In this document: positions 28,076-35,528 of the stretch, one piece after another
How the letters are laid out: every line of letters begins with the position of its first letter
How positions within the stretch are numbered: the stretch's first letter is position 1
Assembly (NCBI RefSeq): GCF_042684585.1
Contig: NZ_JBHULS010000002.1
Location: forward strand, 248,001 to 312,000
Source: Algorimicrobium sediminis
GTDB taxonomy: Bacteria; Bacteroidota; Bacteroidia; Flavobacteriales; Flavobacteriaceae
Length of the DNA: 64,000 nucleotides
Reading direction: 5' to 3'
Notes under the pieces: model-generated
What the model saw: the letters and a program-made list of their open reading frames with translations, nothing else
Databases searched by the model: none
Told to the model about the DNA's origin: nothing
Program-made: the position numbers and the translations under genes

Positions 28076-29865
28076 AAACTGTGGTAATGGGTATAAACTT
28101 TACTAGCGCGCGACACGCCAACAACAGCTTCTAGCTCTTGTCTTGAGGCTTGAGAAATCCGTTTAACCGATTTAAAATGTTTTAGCAAATCTACAATTGT
28201 TTTTTCGCCAATTCCCGGAATACTTTCCAATTCGGTATTTAAAGCTGTTTTACTGCGTCTGTTTCGGTGGTGTTCAATACCAAAGCGGTGCGCTTCGTTT
28301 CGTAAATGCTGAATTATTTTTAAGGTTTCACTTTTTTTATCTAAATACAACGGGATTGGGTCGTCTGGATAAAACAATTCTTCCAAGCGTTTAGCAATAC
28401 CAATAATAGCAATTTTACCGCGTAAATTCAAGGCTTCCAAGCTTTTTAAGGAGGAGGACAATTGGCCTTTACCACCATCTATTATAATAAGTTGCGGTAA
28501 GGGTTTATTTTCGTCTAATAAACGTTTGTAGCGCCGGTAAACAACTTCCTCCATAGAAGCAAAATCGTCTGGCCCTTCAACGGTTTTTATATTAAAATGG
28601 CGGTAATCTTTTTTACTTGGTTTGCCATTTTTAAAAACCACACAAGCGGCTACAGGATGCGTTCCTTGAATGTTCGAGTTATCGAAACACTCAATATGCC
28701 GGGGTTCTTCAGATAGTCGTAAATCGGTTTTCATTTGTGCCATTATACGATTAACATGCCTATCTGGATCGGTAATTTTCACCTGTTTAAAGCGCTCCAT
28801 TCTGTAATATTTGGCATTGCGTAAGGAGAGTTCCAAAATGAGTTTTTTGTCGCCTAACTGCGGAATAGTTACTTTTAACTGCCCGCCCAAATTAACAGAA
28901 AATGGGACATAAACCTCTTTAGAATTGGAATTAAAACGCTGCCGAATTTCGGTAATAGCCAATTCTAGTAACTCTTTATCTGTTTCCTGAAGTTTCTTTT
29001 TAATTTCTAGGGTATGCGAACGGATAATTGACCCATAAGATAGCTGTAAGAAATTAATATACGCATACTCGGCATCGCTAATTATAGAAAATACATCTAC
29101 GTTACTAATTTTTGGGTTAACAATAGTAGATTTGGCCTGATAGTTTTCAAGCACTTCAATTTTTTCTTTAATGCGTAGGGCTTCTTCAAACTGCATATTT
29201 TCTGCAAATGTTTTCATCTGACTTTTAAACTGCACCAAAGAAGTTTTAAAGTTTCCTTTTAAAATTTCTTTAATAGACGCAATATTTTCCAGATAGTTAG
29301 CCTCTGTTTGGCGGCCTTCGCAAGGTCCTTTGCAGTTACCTAAATGGTATTCCAAACACACCTTATACTTATCGGCGTTTATTTTTTCTGGTGCCAAATC
29401 GTAGCTACAGGTGCGTAACAAAAACAATCCCCGAATTAAATCCAATAAAGTAGCAACCGTTTTCATACTGGTATAAGGACCAAAATATTCAGATCCGTCC
29501 CTAATAACGCGCCGCGTAGAAAACACACGCGGAAAGCGTTCGTTTTTTATACAAATCCACGGATAGGTTTTATCGTCTTTTAAAAGGACATTGTAACGCG
29601 GGCGGTATTTTTTAATTAGGTTATTTTCCAGCAGCAAGGCATCGGTTTCTGTATTTACAACAATGTGCTTAATTTTAGCTATTTTTTTTACCAATACACG
29701 TGTTTTACCACTATCGTGATTTTTGGTAAAATAGGAACTAACGCGTTTTTTTAAATTCTTTGCCTTTCCAACGTATAAAATTTTACCTTCGCTGTCGTAA
29801 TATTGATACACGCCCGGTTGGTCTGGTAATGTTTTTAGTTGTATTTCTAAATCAGCTGTGGCCAT
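28072..29865 (-). CDS. uvrC: Excinuclease ABC subunit C
   Basis: 597-residue nucleotide-excision-repair nuclease that makes both incisions around a UvrAB-marked lesion. GIY-YIG domain at the N-terminus (PGVYQYYDSEGKILYVGKAKNLKKR), a four-cysteine cluster region (CSYDLAP, CLEYHLGNCKGPCEG), a UVR motif (about 200-235), RNase-H-like C-terminal nuclease (CFDNSNIQGTHPVAACVVF) and a terminal HhH pair (IPGIGEKTIVDLLKHF). Full length. It overlaps the patatin gene by 4 bp and is transcribed from a strong promoter only a few bases upstream of its ATG. Confidence 0.98.
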   Translation of the reverse strand: MATADLEIQLKTLPDQPGVYQYYDSEGKILYVGKAKNLKKRVSSYFTKNHDSGKTRVLVKKIAKIKHIVVNTETDALLLENNLIKKYRPRYNVLLKDDKTYPWICIKNERFPRVFSTRRVIRDGSEYFGPYTSMKTVATLLDLIRGLFLLRTCSYDLAPEKINADKYKVCLEYHLGNCKGPCEGRQTEANYLENIASIKEILKGNFKTSLVQFKSQMKTFAENMQFEEALRIKEKIEVLENYQAKSTIVNPKISNVDVFSIISDAEYAYINFLQLSYGSIIRSHTLEIKKKLQETDKELLELAITEIRQRFNSNSKEVYVPFSVNLGGQLKVTIPQLGDKKLILELSLRNAKYYRMERFKQVKITDPDRHVNRIMAQMKTDLRLSEEPRHIECFDNSNIQGTHPVAACVVFKNGKPSKKDYRHFNIKTVEGPDDFASMEEVVYRRYKRLLDENKPLPQLIIIDGGKGQLSSSLKSLEALNLRGKIAIIGIAKRLEELFYPDDPIPLYLDKKSETLKIIQHLRNEAHRFGIEHHRNRRSKTALNTELESIPGIGEKTIVDLLKHFKSVKRISQASRQELEAVVGVSRASKVYTHYHSL

Positions 29866-29870
29866 AGCAT

Positions 29871-29899
29871 CAAAGGTACTTATTTCTTGAGGTCTTCAA
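29871..29899 (-). promoter_or_regulatory. Consensus promoter for uvrC, likely leaderless transcript
   Basis: On the minus strand TTG (29899-29897), an 18-base spacer, then TACCTTTG (29878-29871) match the Bacteroidota consensus exactly. The -7 box ends 5 bases before the ATG at 29865, so transcription would begin at or next to the start codon. The rest of the 188-bp uvrC/rimB gap shows no clear second promoter. Confidence 0.65.
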
Positions 29900-30053
29900 A
29901 TAGTTTCCAACTAAAAATACATATTATTTTTCTTTAAAAATACGTTATTAGTTTAAAAATAAGTCTTTAAAAGCTGTTGCAATTTGTAACCTAAAATATG
30001 TTAAAAGAAAAAGCTATTTACTACATTGCATTAATTTCACACTCGGTAAAACC

Positions 30054-30479
30054 ATGACAAAACAACTAATTGGGCGCACGGATAAAATAGACTTCCCAAA
30101 ACTTGATTTATTTAATGTAGATGCCAAAATAGATAGTGGTGCTTATACCTCGGCTATTCATTGCTCTAAAATAATTGAAACGGAAAACACCTTGCGATGC
30201 ACCTTTTACAGTAAAGGGCACCCTAATTTTAACGGTAAAGAAGTCGTGTTTACAGACTACAGCCTTACTAATGTAAAAAGCAGTAATGGTTTTAAAGAAA
30301 ACAGATTTAAAATAAAATCCGAAGTGGTAGTCTTTGGAAAAACATATAAAATAAACTTAACTTTAAGCACACGAGACGACATGCGATTTCCCGTATTATT
30401 AGGCCGTCAATTTTTGGCGAAAAAATTTTTAATAGATGTGGATTTACAAAATGTATCTTATAACAAAAAACAATCATGA
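30054..30479 (+). CDS. RimB-like retropepsin-fold protease (PF05618 'ATP-dependent zinc protease')
   Basis: 141-residue cytoplasmic protein of the DUF785/Zn_protease family, known as RimB in Pseudomonas. It has the aspartic-protease-like motif KIDSGAYTSAIH (about 26-37) and FPVLLGRQFL near the C-terminus, both typical of retropepsin folds. RimB proteins act with RimK, which glutamylates ribosomal protein S6. The stop overlaps the rimK start by 4 bp (30476-30479), so the two are translationally coupled. A dedicated promoter could not be identified. The database name as an ATP-dependent zinc protease is not supported by any ATP-binding motif in this sequence. Confidence 0.85.
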   Translation: MTKQLIGRTDKIDFPKLDLFNVDAKIDSGAYTSAIHCSKIIETENTLRCTFYSKGHPNFNGKEVVFTDYSLTNVKSSNGFKENRFKIKSEVVVFGKTYKINLTLSTRDDMRFPVLLGRQFLAKKFLIDVDLQNVSYNKKQS

Positions 30480-31351
30480 ACATCGTTATCCTTTCCAGGA
30501 ACCCACATTTATATTCCACACAACGCTTGGTTGAGGAAGCCCAAAAGCGCCATCATAAGGTTGAAATTATTGACCCATTGAAATGCGATATTATTATTGA
30601 AAAAGAAAAACCAACCATTTACTACAAAGATCGGTATTTGGATTATGTAGATGCCATAATACCCAGAATTGGAGCGTCTATAACATTTTACGGCTGTGCT
30701 GTGGTTAGACAGTTTGAAATGATGGGAGCCTTCTCCATTGTTTCGTCGGGTTCTATTTTGCGCTCGCGCGATAAATTAAAAAGCTTACAATTATTAAGCA
30801 AAGCAGGAATTGGCATGCCTAAAACGGTTTTTACCAATTACTCGCGAGACGCCAAAGAGGTGTTGGCTCACGTTGGTGGTGCGCCTGTAATTATAAAATT
30901 ATTAGAGGGCACCCAAGGCCTAGGTGTGGTTTTAGCAGAAACTAAAAACGCAGCCGAATCTGTTTTAGAAGCTTTTAACGGTTTAGAAGCCCGTGTAATT
31001 GTACAAGAATTTATTAAAGAAGCCGACGGGGCAGACCTCCGGGCGCTGGTAGTGGACGGCCAAGTAGTAGGAGCCATGAAACGCCAAGGAAAAGAAGGCG
31101 AGTTTAGATCTAATTTACACCGCGGTGGCTCTGCTAATATTATAAAATTAAGCGCAGACGAAATCCGTTTGGCTACCAATTCGGCCAGGGCATTAAGATT
31201 ACCCGTTTGTGGTGTGGACATGTTGCAATCTTCCAGAGGCCCCTTATTGTTGGAAATAAATTCCACTCCCGGATTGGAAGGTATAGAAGCCGCTACAGGT
31301 AAAAATATAGCGAAAGCCATTATATCTTTTATTGAACGGAACAAAAAATAA
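30476..31351 (+). CDS. rimK: Ribosomal protein S6 glutamate ligase RimK (ATP-grasp)
   Basis: 291 residues. RimK adds glutamates to the C-terminus of ribosomal protein S6 using ATP. The N-terminal region (NIVILSRNPHLYSTQRLVEEA) and PRIGASITFYGCAVVRQFE are characteristic; the ATP-grasp fold has IIKLLEGTQGLGVVLAE (nucleotide loop), VQEFIKEADGADLRALVV and the metal-binding LLEINSTPGLEGIE. Overlaps the RimB gene and is 28 bp ahead of an AstE-like hydrolase gene, forming a three-gene module. Family members may also make polyglutamate chains or modify other substrates. Confidence 0.93.
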   Translation: MNIVILSRNPHLYSTQRLVEEAQKRHHKVEIIDPLKCDIIIEKEKPTIYYKDRYLDYVDAIIPRIGASITFYGCAVVRQFEMMGAFSIVSSGSILRSRDKLKSLQLLSKAGIGMPKTVFTNYSRDAKEVLAHVGGAPVIIKLLEGTQGLGVVLAETKNAAESVLEAFNGLEARVIVQEFIKEADGADLRALVVDGQVVGAMKRQGKEGEFRSNLHRGGSANIIKLSADEIRLATNSARALRLPVCGVDMLQSSRGPLLLEINSTPGLEGIEAATGKNIAKAIISFIERNKK

Positions 31352-31379
31352 AACCACAAACCAAACCTGCTAACGGCGT

Positions 31380-32345
31380 ATGTTGCACAAAACCATTACC
31401 ATTTTAGGACAAAATATAGAGCCCGGTAAAAGCTATGAGCTTAATTTTGATGTTGCAAAATTGCATACGGCCACGTCCATAGATGTTCCCATTATTGTAG
31501 AACGTTCCAAAAAACCTGGTCCAACCGTTTTGTTAACAGCGGGAATTCATGGCGACGAATTGAATGGCATTGAAATTGTGCGTCAGCTAATAGCAAAAGG
31601 TATAAACAAACCTAAATGCGGAACTGTAATATGCATACCTATTATTAATATTTTTGGTTTTATAAATTTAAGTCGCGAATTTCCGGACGGTAGAGATTTA
31701 AATAGGGTATTTCCTGGTTTAAAGCAAGGCTCACTAGCTAGTCGTGTGGCCTATAAATTAACCAACGAAATTCTCAATCAAGCAGATTTTGTATTGGATT
31801 TTCATACAGGTGGTGCTGGCCGTTTTAATGCGCCACAAGTGCGCATTGCAAAAAATAGCAGTCGCTTGGATACCTTGGCCAAAACATTTGGGGCGCCCTT
31901 TGTGCTGTATTCTAAAAATTTAAAAAAATCGTTTCGGGAAACTGCTTATAAAGCGGGTATTGCTACTTTGTTGTTTGAAGGCGGAAAATCGCATCATATA
32001 GATACCAATGTTACCAATACCGGTGTAAATGGCGCCAAGCGCGTGCTGCATAGCCTAGGCATGCTCCAATCTAAATTTACAGTAAGCGCACCCAAGCAAA
32101 AATCTGTGTTTGTAATGGCTAGCAAATGGCAACGCGCTAGCTATTCGGGTATGTTTAAGGCTACAGTAAGCACCGGAACTCGCGTAAAAAAAGAAACCAT
32201 ATTAGGCCATATAACCGATCCATACGGCAAGTTTAATCATTTTGTTAGAGCCGAAAGTTCGGGGTATATTATAAATGTAAATGAATCGCCTTTAGTATAC
32301 CAAGGCGATGCTTTATTTCATATTACCACACGGGTAAAAAACTGA
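31380..32345 (+). CDS. Succinylglutamate desuccinylase / aspartoacylase family zinc hydrolase
   Basis: 321-residue M14-fold (AstE/AspA) metal hydrolase, cytoplasmic. The zinc site is visible as GIHGDELNGIE (HxxE) and LDFHTGG (His); RDLNRVFPG is the conserved substrate-binding Arg/Asn segment. A catalytic Glu candidate is in TLLFEGGK. The C-terminal β-domain (about 235-321) has a barrel-like hinge, as in AspA proteins. It follows rimK by 28 bp and precedes the folate gene by 15 bp. Acting on N-acyl amino acids is the family norm; in this context removal of glutamate added by RimK is conceivable but unproven. Confidence 0.88.
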   Translation: MLHKTITILGQNIEPGKSYELNFDVAKLHTATSIDVPIIVERSKKPGPTVLLTAGIHGDELNGIEIVRQLIAKGINKPKCGTVICIPIINIFGFINLSREFPDGRDLNRVFPGLKQGSLASRVAYKLTNEILNQADFVLDFHTGGAGRFNAPQVRIAKNSSRLDTLAKTFGAPFVLYSKNLKKSFRETAYKAGIATLLFEGGKSHHIDTNVTNTGVNGAKRVLHSLGMLQSKFTVSAPKQKSVFVMASKWQRASYSGMFKATVSTGTRVKKETILGHITDPYGKFNHFVRAESSGYIINVNESPLVYQGDALFHITTRVKN

Positions 32346-32360
32346 ACCTATTTTTTTAGA

Positions 32361-32924
32361 ATGACTAAATCGGAATTACGACATATTTATAAAAAAAAAC
32401 GTCAAGCTATTGATTGTGAAACCCTTGATACGCATAGCCTTAACATTGCCAATAATTTACTGACTTTACCTATTTGGCATTTTTCGTATTATCATATTTT
32501 CCTATCCATTACCGAACAAAAAGAAATTGATACCAACCCTATTTTAAGTATTCTATCGGGAAAGGATAAACATATTGTTGTTTCCAAAAGTAATTTTGAA
32601 AATAATAGTCTGACGCATTTTTTACTTACAGATGGCACCGTTATAAAAAAAAACCGCTACCATATTCCAGAACCTGTTTCTGGTATTCCTATAGCTAACA
32701 ACCTACTGGACGTTGTATTTGTTCCTTTACTGGCTTTTGATGAAAGCGGGCATAGGGTAGGTTATGGCAAAGGGTTTTACGATGGTTTTTTAAAAAACTG
32801 CCGGCCAGAGACTCTTAAAATTGGCCTTTCTTTTTTTCAGGCTGAAAAACACATAACCGATGTTTTTGAAACCGATGTCCCTTTGGATTACTGTGTAACG
32901 CCAAATAAAATTTATACGTTTTAA
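32361..32924 (+). CDS. 5-Formyltetrahydrofolate cyclo-ligase
   Basis: 187-residue enzyme converting 5-formyl-THF to 5,10-methenyl-THF with ATP. The N-terminal basic substrate-binding stretch (MTKSELRHIYKKKRQAI) and the ATP-binding motif VGYGKGFYDGFL are present, with PLLAFDESGHRVGYG preceding it. Normal length. It is the last gene of the rimB-rimK-AstE run and its TAA shares a TTAA palindrome with the stop of the convergent M23 gene, with no terminator between. Confidence 0.95.
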   Translation: MTKSELRHIYKKKRQAIDCETLDTHSLNIANNLLTLPIWHFSYYHIFLSITEQKEIDTNPILSILSGKDKHIVVSKSNFENNSLTHFLLTDGTVIKKNRYHIPEPVSGIPIANNLLDVVFVPLLAFDESGHRVGYGKGFYDGFLKNCRPETLKIGLSFFQAEKHITDVFETDVPLDYCVTPNKIYTF

Positions 32925-33742
32925 TTATACGTACGCTTGTAAGTTGTTTTTGCTGTTAATAATTGGGGCGCAGTGGTATTGTTAATTTTAAATTTTGTTT
33001 CCAATGTTTTTCTGCCTTCAAGCTGCTGTATAAATACAACAAAGTGCAAATGAGGTCCTGTGGACCAGCCTACGTTTCCACTTAATGCAATTAAATCGCC
33101 TTTTTTAACAAGGTCTCCTACTTGTACTTGAGCCCCTTTTCGTTTAATATGGGTGTACTCCGCAAAGGTGCCATCGTTGTGGTAAATAATTATTTTATTG
33201 TTATACTTTTCGCAAGAAGGCGACGGGCAGCTTTTGGAGTTCGTATCTTCTATTTGGTATACCAAACCACCACGCGCAGCCAAAATAGGTGTACCTACAG
33301 GCATGGTAAAATCCAATGCATTTTCGTTGTGATGAGAAATTGTACCGTTGTAACCTTGCGACAATAAGTACGCTTCACCTTCCTTAAAGGGCAAATAGTA
33401 TGGATAATTAACATCGTAGTCAGTTAAATAGTGATTACCATATTGAAATTGTGTAGATGCACTTACCGTGTATTTTCCTTTTTTTTCACGTGTTAAGGTG
33501 GTAAGTTTAATATTTTTGGTTGCCGCAGGAAGTATAAAAATTTTATTATTTCCTTCGGAAGAACTTAAATTTTTTAACTTAAAATTGACGCGCATAGAAA
33601 CCGGAACAGCCTCATTATTATCTGCATAAAATTCGAAACCATTGTCTATATTTTCAAAACGCGATGAAACATCTAATTGCGCAACCATTTGAAAAGATAT
33701 ACAAAACAGGAGAACACCAAGTTGTTTTTGATAAACTGTCAT
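32921..33742 (-). CDS. M23-family metallopeptidase, secreted
   Basis: 273 residues from the ATG at 33742; a TTG six bases further upstream is also in frame. Signal peptide to about residue 21 (QMVAQ), then a β-rich region and a C-terminal M23 domain (about 140-240). The zinc motifs are canonical: ENALDFTMPVG supplies His/Asp-type ligands in the H/NxxxD position, and GPHLHFVVF supplies HxH. Predicted murein endopeptidase of the periplasm or outer membrane. It follows lspA by 44 bp on the same strand and may share the ileS-lspA transcript. Confidence 0.88.
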   Translation of the reverse strand: MTVYQKQLGVLLFCISFQMVAQLDVSSRFENIDNGFEFYADNNEAVPVSMRVNFKLKNLSSSEGNNKIFILPAATKNIKLTTLTREKKGKYTVSASTQFQYGNHYLTDYDVNYPYYLPFKEGEAYLLSQGYNGTISHHNENALDFTMPVGTPILAARGGLVYQIEDTNSKSCPSPSCEKYNNKIIIYHNDGTFAEYTHIKRKGAQVQVGDLVKKGDLIALSGNVGWSTGPHLHFVVFIQQLEGRKTLETKFKINNTTAPQLLTAKTTYKRTYN

Positions 33743-33786
33743 AAGCAATTATTTTAGAGGTAATTGGGCTTTTTTATTCGTTTTAT

Positions 33787-34404
33787 TTAATGGCCAAAGG
33801 CAGTTTTATTAAAAACAATAAGCAATATAAAACCAGTACTAATAGCCATATCGGCCACATTAAAAACCGGCTCAAAAAAGGTAAAATAGGTACCACCCCA
33901 AATAGGCACCCATTCTGGCAAATAACCTTTCCAGAGTGGAAAATACAACATATCTACAACTTTTCCGTGCAGCAAACTATCGTAACCGCCAGTTTCCGGC
34001 AAAAAACTAGCAACTTGGCCATAACTATCACTAAAAATAACACCGTAAAAAACCGAATCGATAATATTCCCCAAAGCTCCTGCAAAAACAAGCGCTACGG
34101 CCCATATTAAAATTTTAGATTGTTGTTTTTTAGTTACAAGATACAACCAGTAGCCTATGCCAAAAAGGGCCACAATACGAAAAAGTGTGAGGGCTATTTT
34201 AGCGGTCCTATCGGTTATGGAAGTTAGTATATCGCTAATTTTTGTACCCCATGCCATGCCATCATTTTCAATGAAATAAATTTTAAACCAATTAAACACA
34301 TGTATGTCCTCGCCAAGAGCAAAATGTGTTTTTATATATATTTTACTGGCCTGATCTATAACTAGAATAATCCCTATTAAAAAAATAGCTTGTTTTAACG
34401 ACAT
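33787..34404 (-). CDS. lspA: Lipoprotein signal peptidase (signal peptidase II)
   Basis: 205-residue inner-membrane aspartyl protease that removes the signal peptide of diacylated prolipoproteins. Four membrane helices; the first has VIDQASKIYIKTHF. The catalytic Asp residues are in GNIIDSVFYG and VADMAISTG. It is about 40 residues longer than E. coli LspA, with an insert after the first catalytic Asp, as is usual in Bacteroidota. Its many lipoprotein clients include those at 1166, 9640, 20054, 45876 and 52353. Lies in the ileS-dksA-DUF4097-lspA run. Confidence 0.96.
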   Translation of the reverse strand: MSLKQAIFLIGIILVIDQASKIYIKTHFALGEDIHVFNWFKIYFIENDGMAWGTKISDILTSITDRTAKIALTLFRIVALFGIGYWLYLVTKKQQSKILIWAVALVFAGALGNIIDSVFYGVIFSDSYGQVASFLPETGGYDSLLHGKVVDMLYFPLWKGYLPEWVPIWGGTYFTFFEPVFNVADMAISTGFILLIVFNKTAFGH

Positions 34405-34451
34405 GCGAAGTTTTAGTGCTTAAATTGAATAAAAATTGCTACAAATGTACG

Positions 34452-35132
34452 CTATTTTAGGGTTTTAGATACGGTTATATTACCGCCCACCGAATTAAGC
34501 TCGATGTTATTATTCCCGTTAGGAATGGTTTCTGAAGTTACAAGGCCTTTCTTGCTATGTGCCTTAACATTTCCTGCTGTGGTTTCCAACTGAATGTTAC
34601 CATGCAACGTATCCACATGTAAGGATCCTGTAAATTGTTGTGCTACAAAATGGCCATTTAAAAGTTCGGCAGTTAGGTATTTATAAGAACCATTTGCACT
34701 AACCGATCCGATATCGCTAAACACAGTAACCACCAAATTTTCAGGAATTTCAAGGTGTAACTCGATTGAAATTTTTTTATTAGCTGCTAGTTTGTCGTCT
34801 GGTCTTACAAACAGCGGCTGGTAGGCCGTTCCTACAAAAAGTGTGTCGTTTTTTTGTTGGGTTTTTAAAACAATTTGTTCATTATGCTCGCCTTCCACCA
34901 ATACATTTATGGCAACGGTTTGCACAGGTTGTGTTTGTAGTGTTATTTTAAAAATGGTGGTACCTGTAATATCAATGGTACTTATTTTGGAAGCATCAAT
35001 TAGGCGCTGCATATTTTTTTGCCCGTAGCCGGAACTGCAAACCAAAATGGCCGTTATGAAGCTAATAAGATACCTTTTTTTTAAACAAAAAGCGCCCCAA
35101 TTGGTATTGGAACGCTTTAAATACGTTAGCAT
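34452..35132 (-). CDS. DUF4097-like secreted β-helix protein
   Basis: 226 residues, 8 bp after the DksA-like gene. A basic N-terminus leads into a hydrophobic signal (RYLISFITAILVCSSGYGQ, about 20-38), so it is exported. The rest is short β-repeats with alternating hydrophobics (GTTIFKITL, NISVEL-like IELHLEIPENL, SVSANGSYKYL, GNIQLETTAGNVKA), as in DUF4097/head-GIN putative adhesin domains. No catalytic motif. A start closer to the signal is not available as ATG, so I keep 35132. Function unknown. Confidence 0.68.
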   Translation of the reverse strand: MLTYLKRSNTNWGAFCLKKRYLISFITAILVCSSGYGQKNMQRLIDASKISTIDITGTTIFKITLQTQPVQTVAINVLVEGEHNEQIVLKTQQKNDTLFVGTAYQPLFVRPDDKLAANKKISIELHLEIPENLVVTVFSDIGSVSANGSYKYLTAELLNGHFVAQQFTGSLHVDTLHGNIQLETTAGNVKAHSKKGLVTSETIPNGNNNIELNSVGGNITVSKTLK

Positions 35133-35140
35133 ATTATTAA

Positions 35141-35524
35141 TTATTGTTGCATGTTTTTAGCTTCAATGCTTAAGGTGGCGTGTGGTACAAGTTTTAACCG
35201 CTCTTTAGCAATTAACTTACCTGTTACACGGCATACCCCGTAAGTTTTATTCTCGATACGAATAAGGGCATTTTTTAAGTCTCGAATAAATTTTTCTTGA
35301 CGAATAGCTAATTGCGAGTTGGCTTCTTTGCTCATGGTTTCGCTGCCCTCTTCAAACGCTTTAAAGGTAGGCGAGGTATCGTCTGTTCCATTATTTAAGT
35401 CGTTCATATAAGCGCTTTTTATAAGCTCTAAATCGCGTTTTGCTTTTTCTATTTTCTCTTGAATAAGCGCTTTGAATTCAGCTAAATCTTTATCTGAATA
35501 TCTAACATTTACATCGTCTCCCAT
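35141..35524 (-). CDS. TraR/DksA family regulator without zinc cysteines
   Basis: 127 residues from the ATG at 35524 (MGDDVNVRYSDKDLAEF). A frame open to 35587 overlaps ileS and is not credible. DksA proteins bind RNA polymerase's secondary channel. The coiled-coil (about 15-95) is followed by the zinc-finger region, here YGVCRVTGKLIAKERL and VPHATLSIEAK: only one of the four metal cysteines remains, so no zinc knuckle. This is common in Bacteroidota to my knowledge. It starts 4 bp after ileS. Confidence 0.88.
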   Translation of the reverse strand: MGDDVNVRYSDKDLAEFKALIQEKIEKAKRDLELIKSAYMNDLNNGTDDTSPTFKAFEEGSETMSKEANSQLAIRQEKFIRDLKNALIRIENKTYGVCRVTGKLIAKERLKLVPHATLSIEAKNMQQ

Positions 35525-35528
35525 AGTC

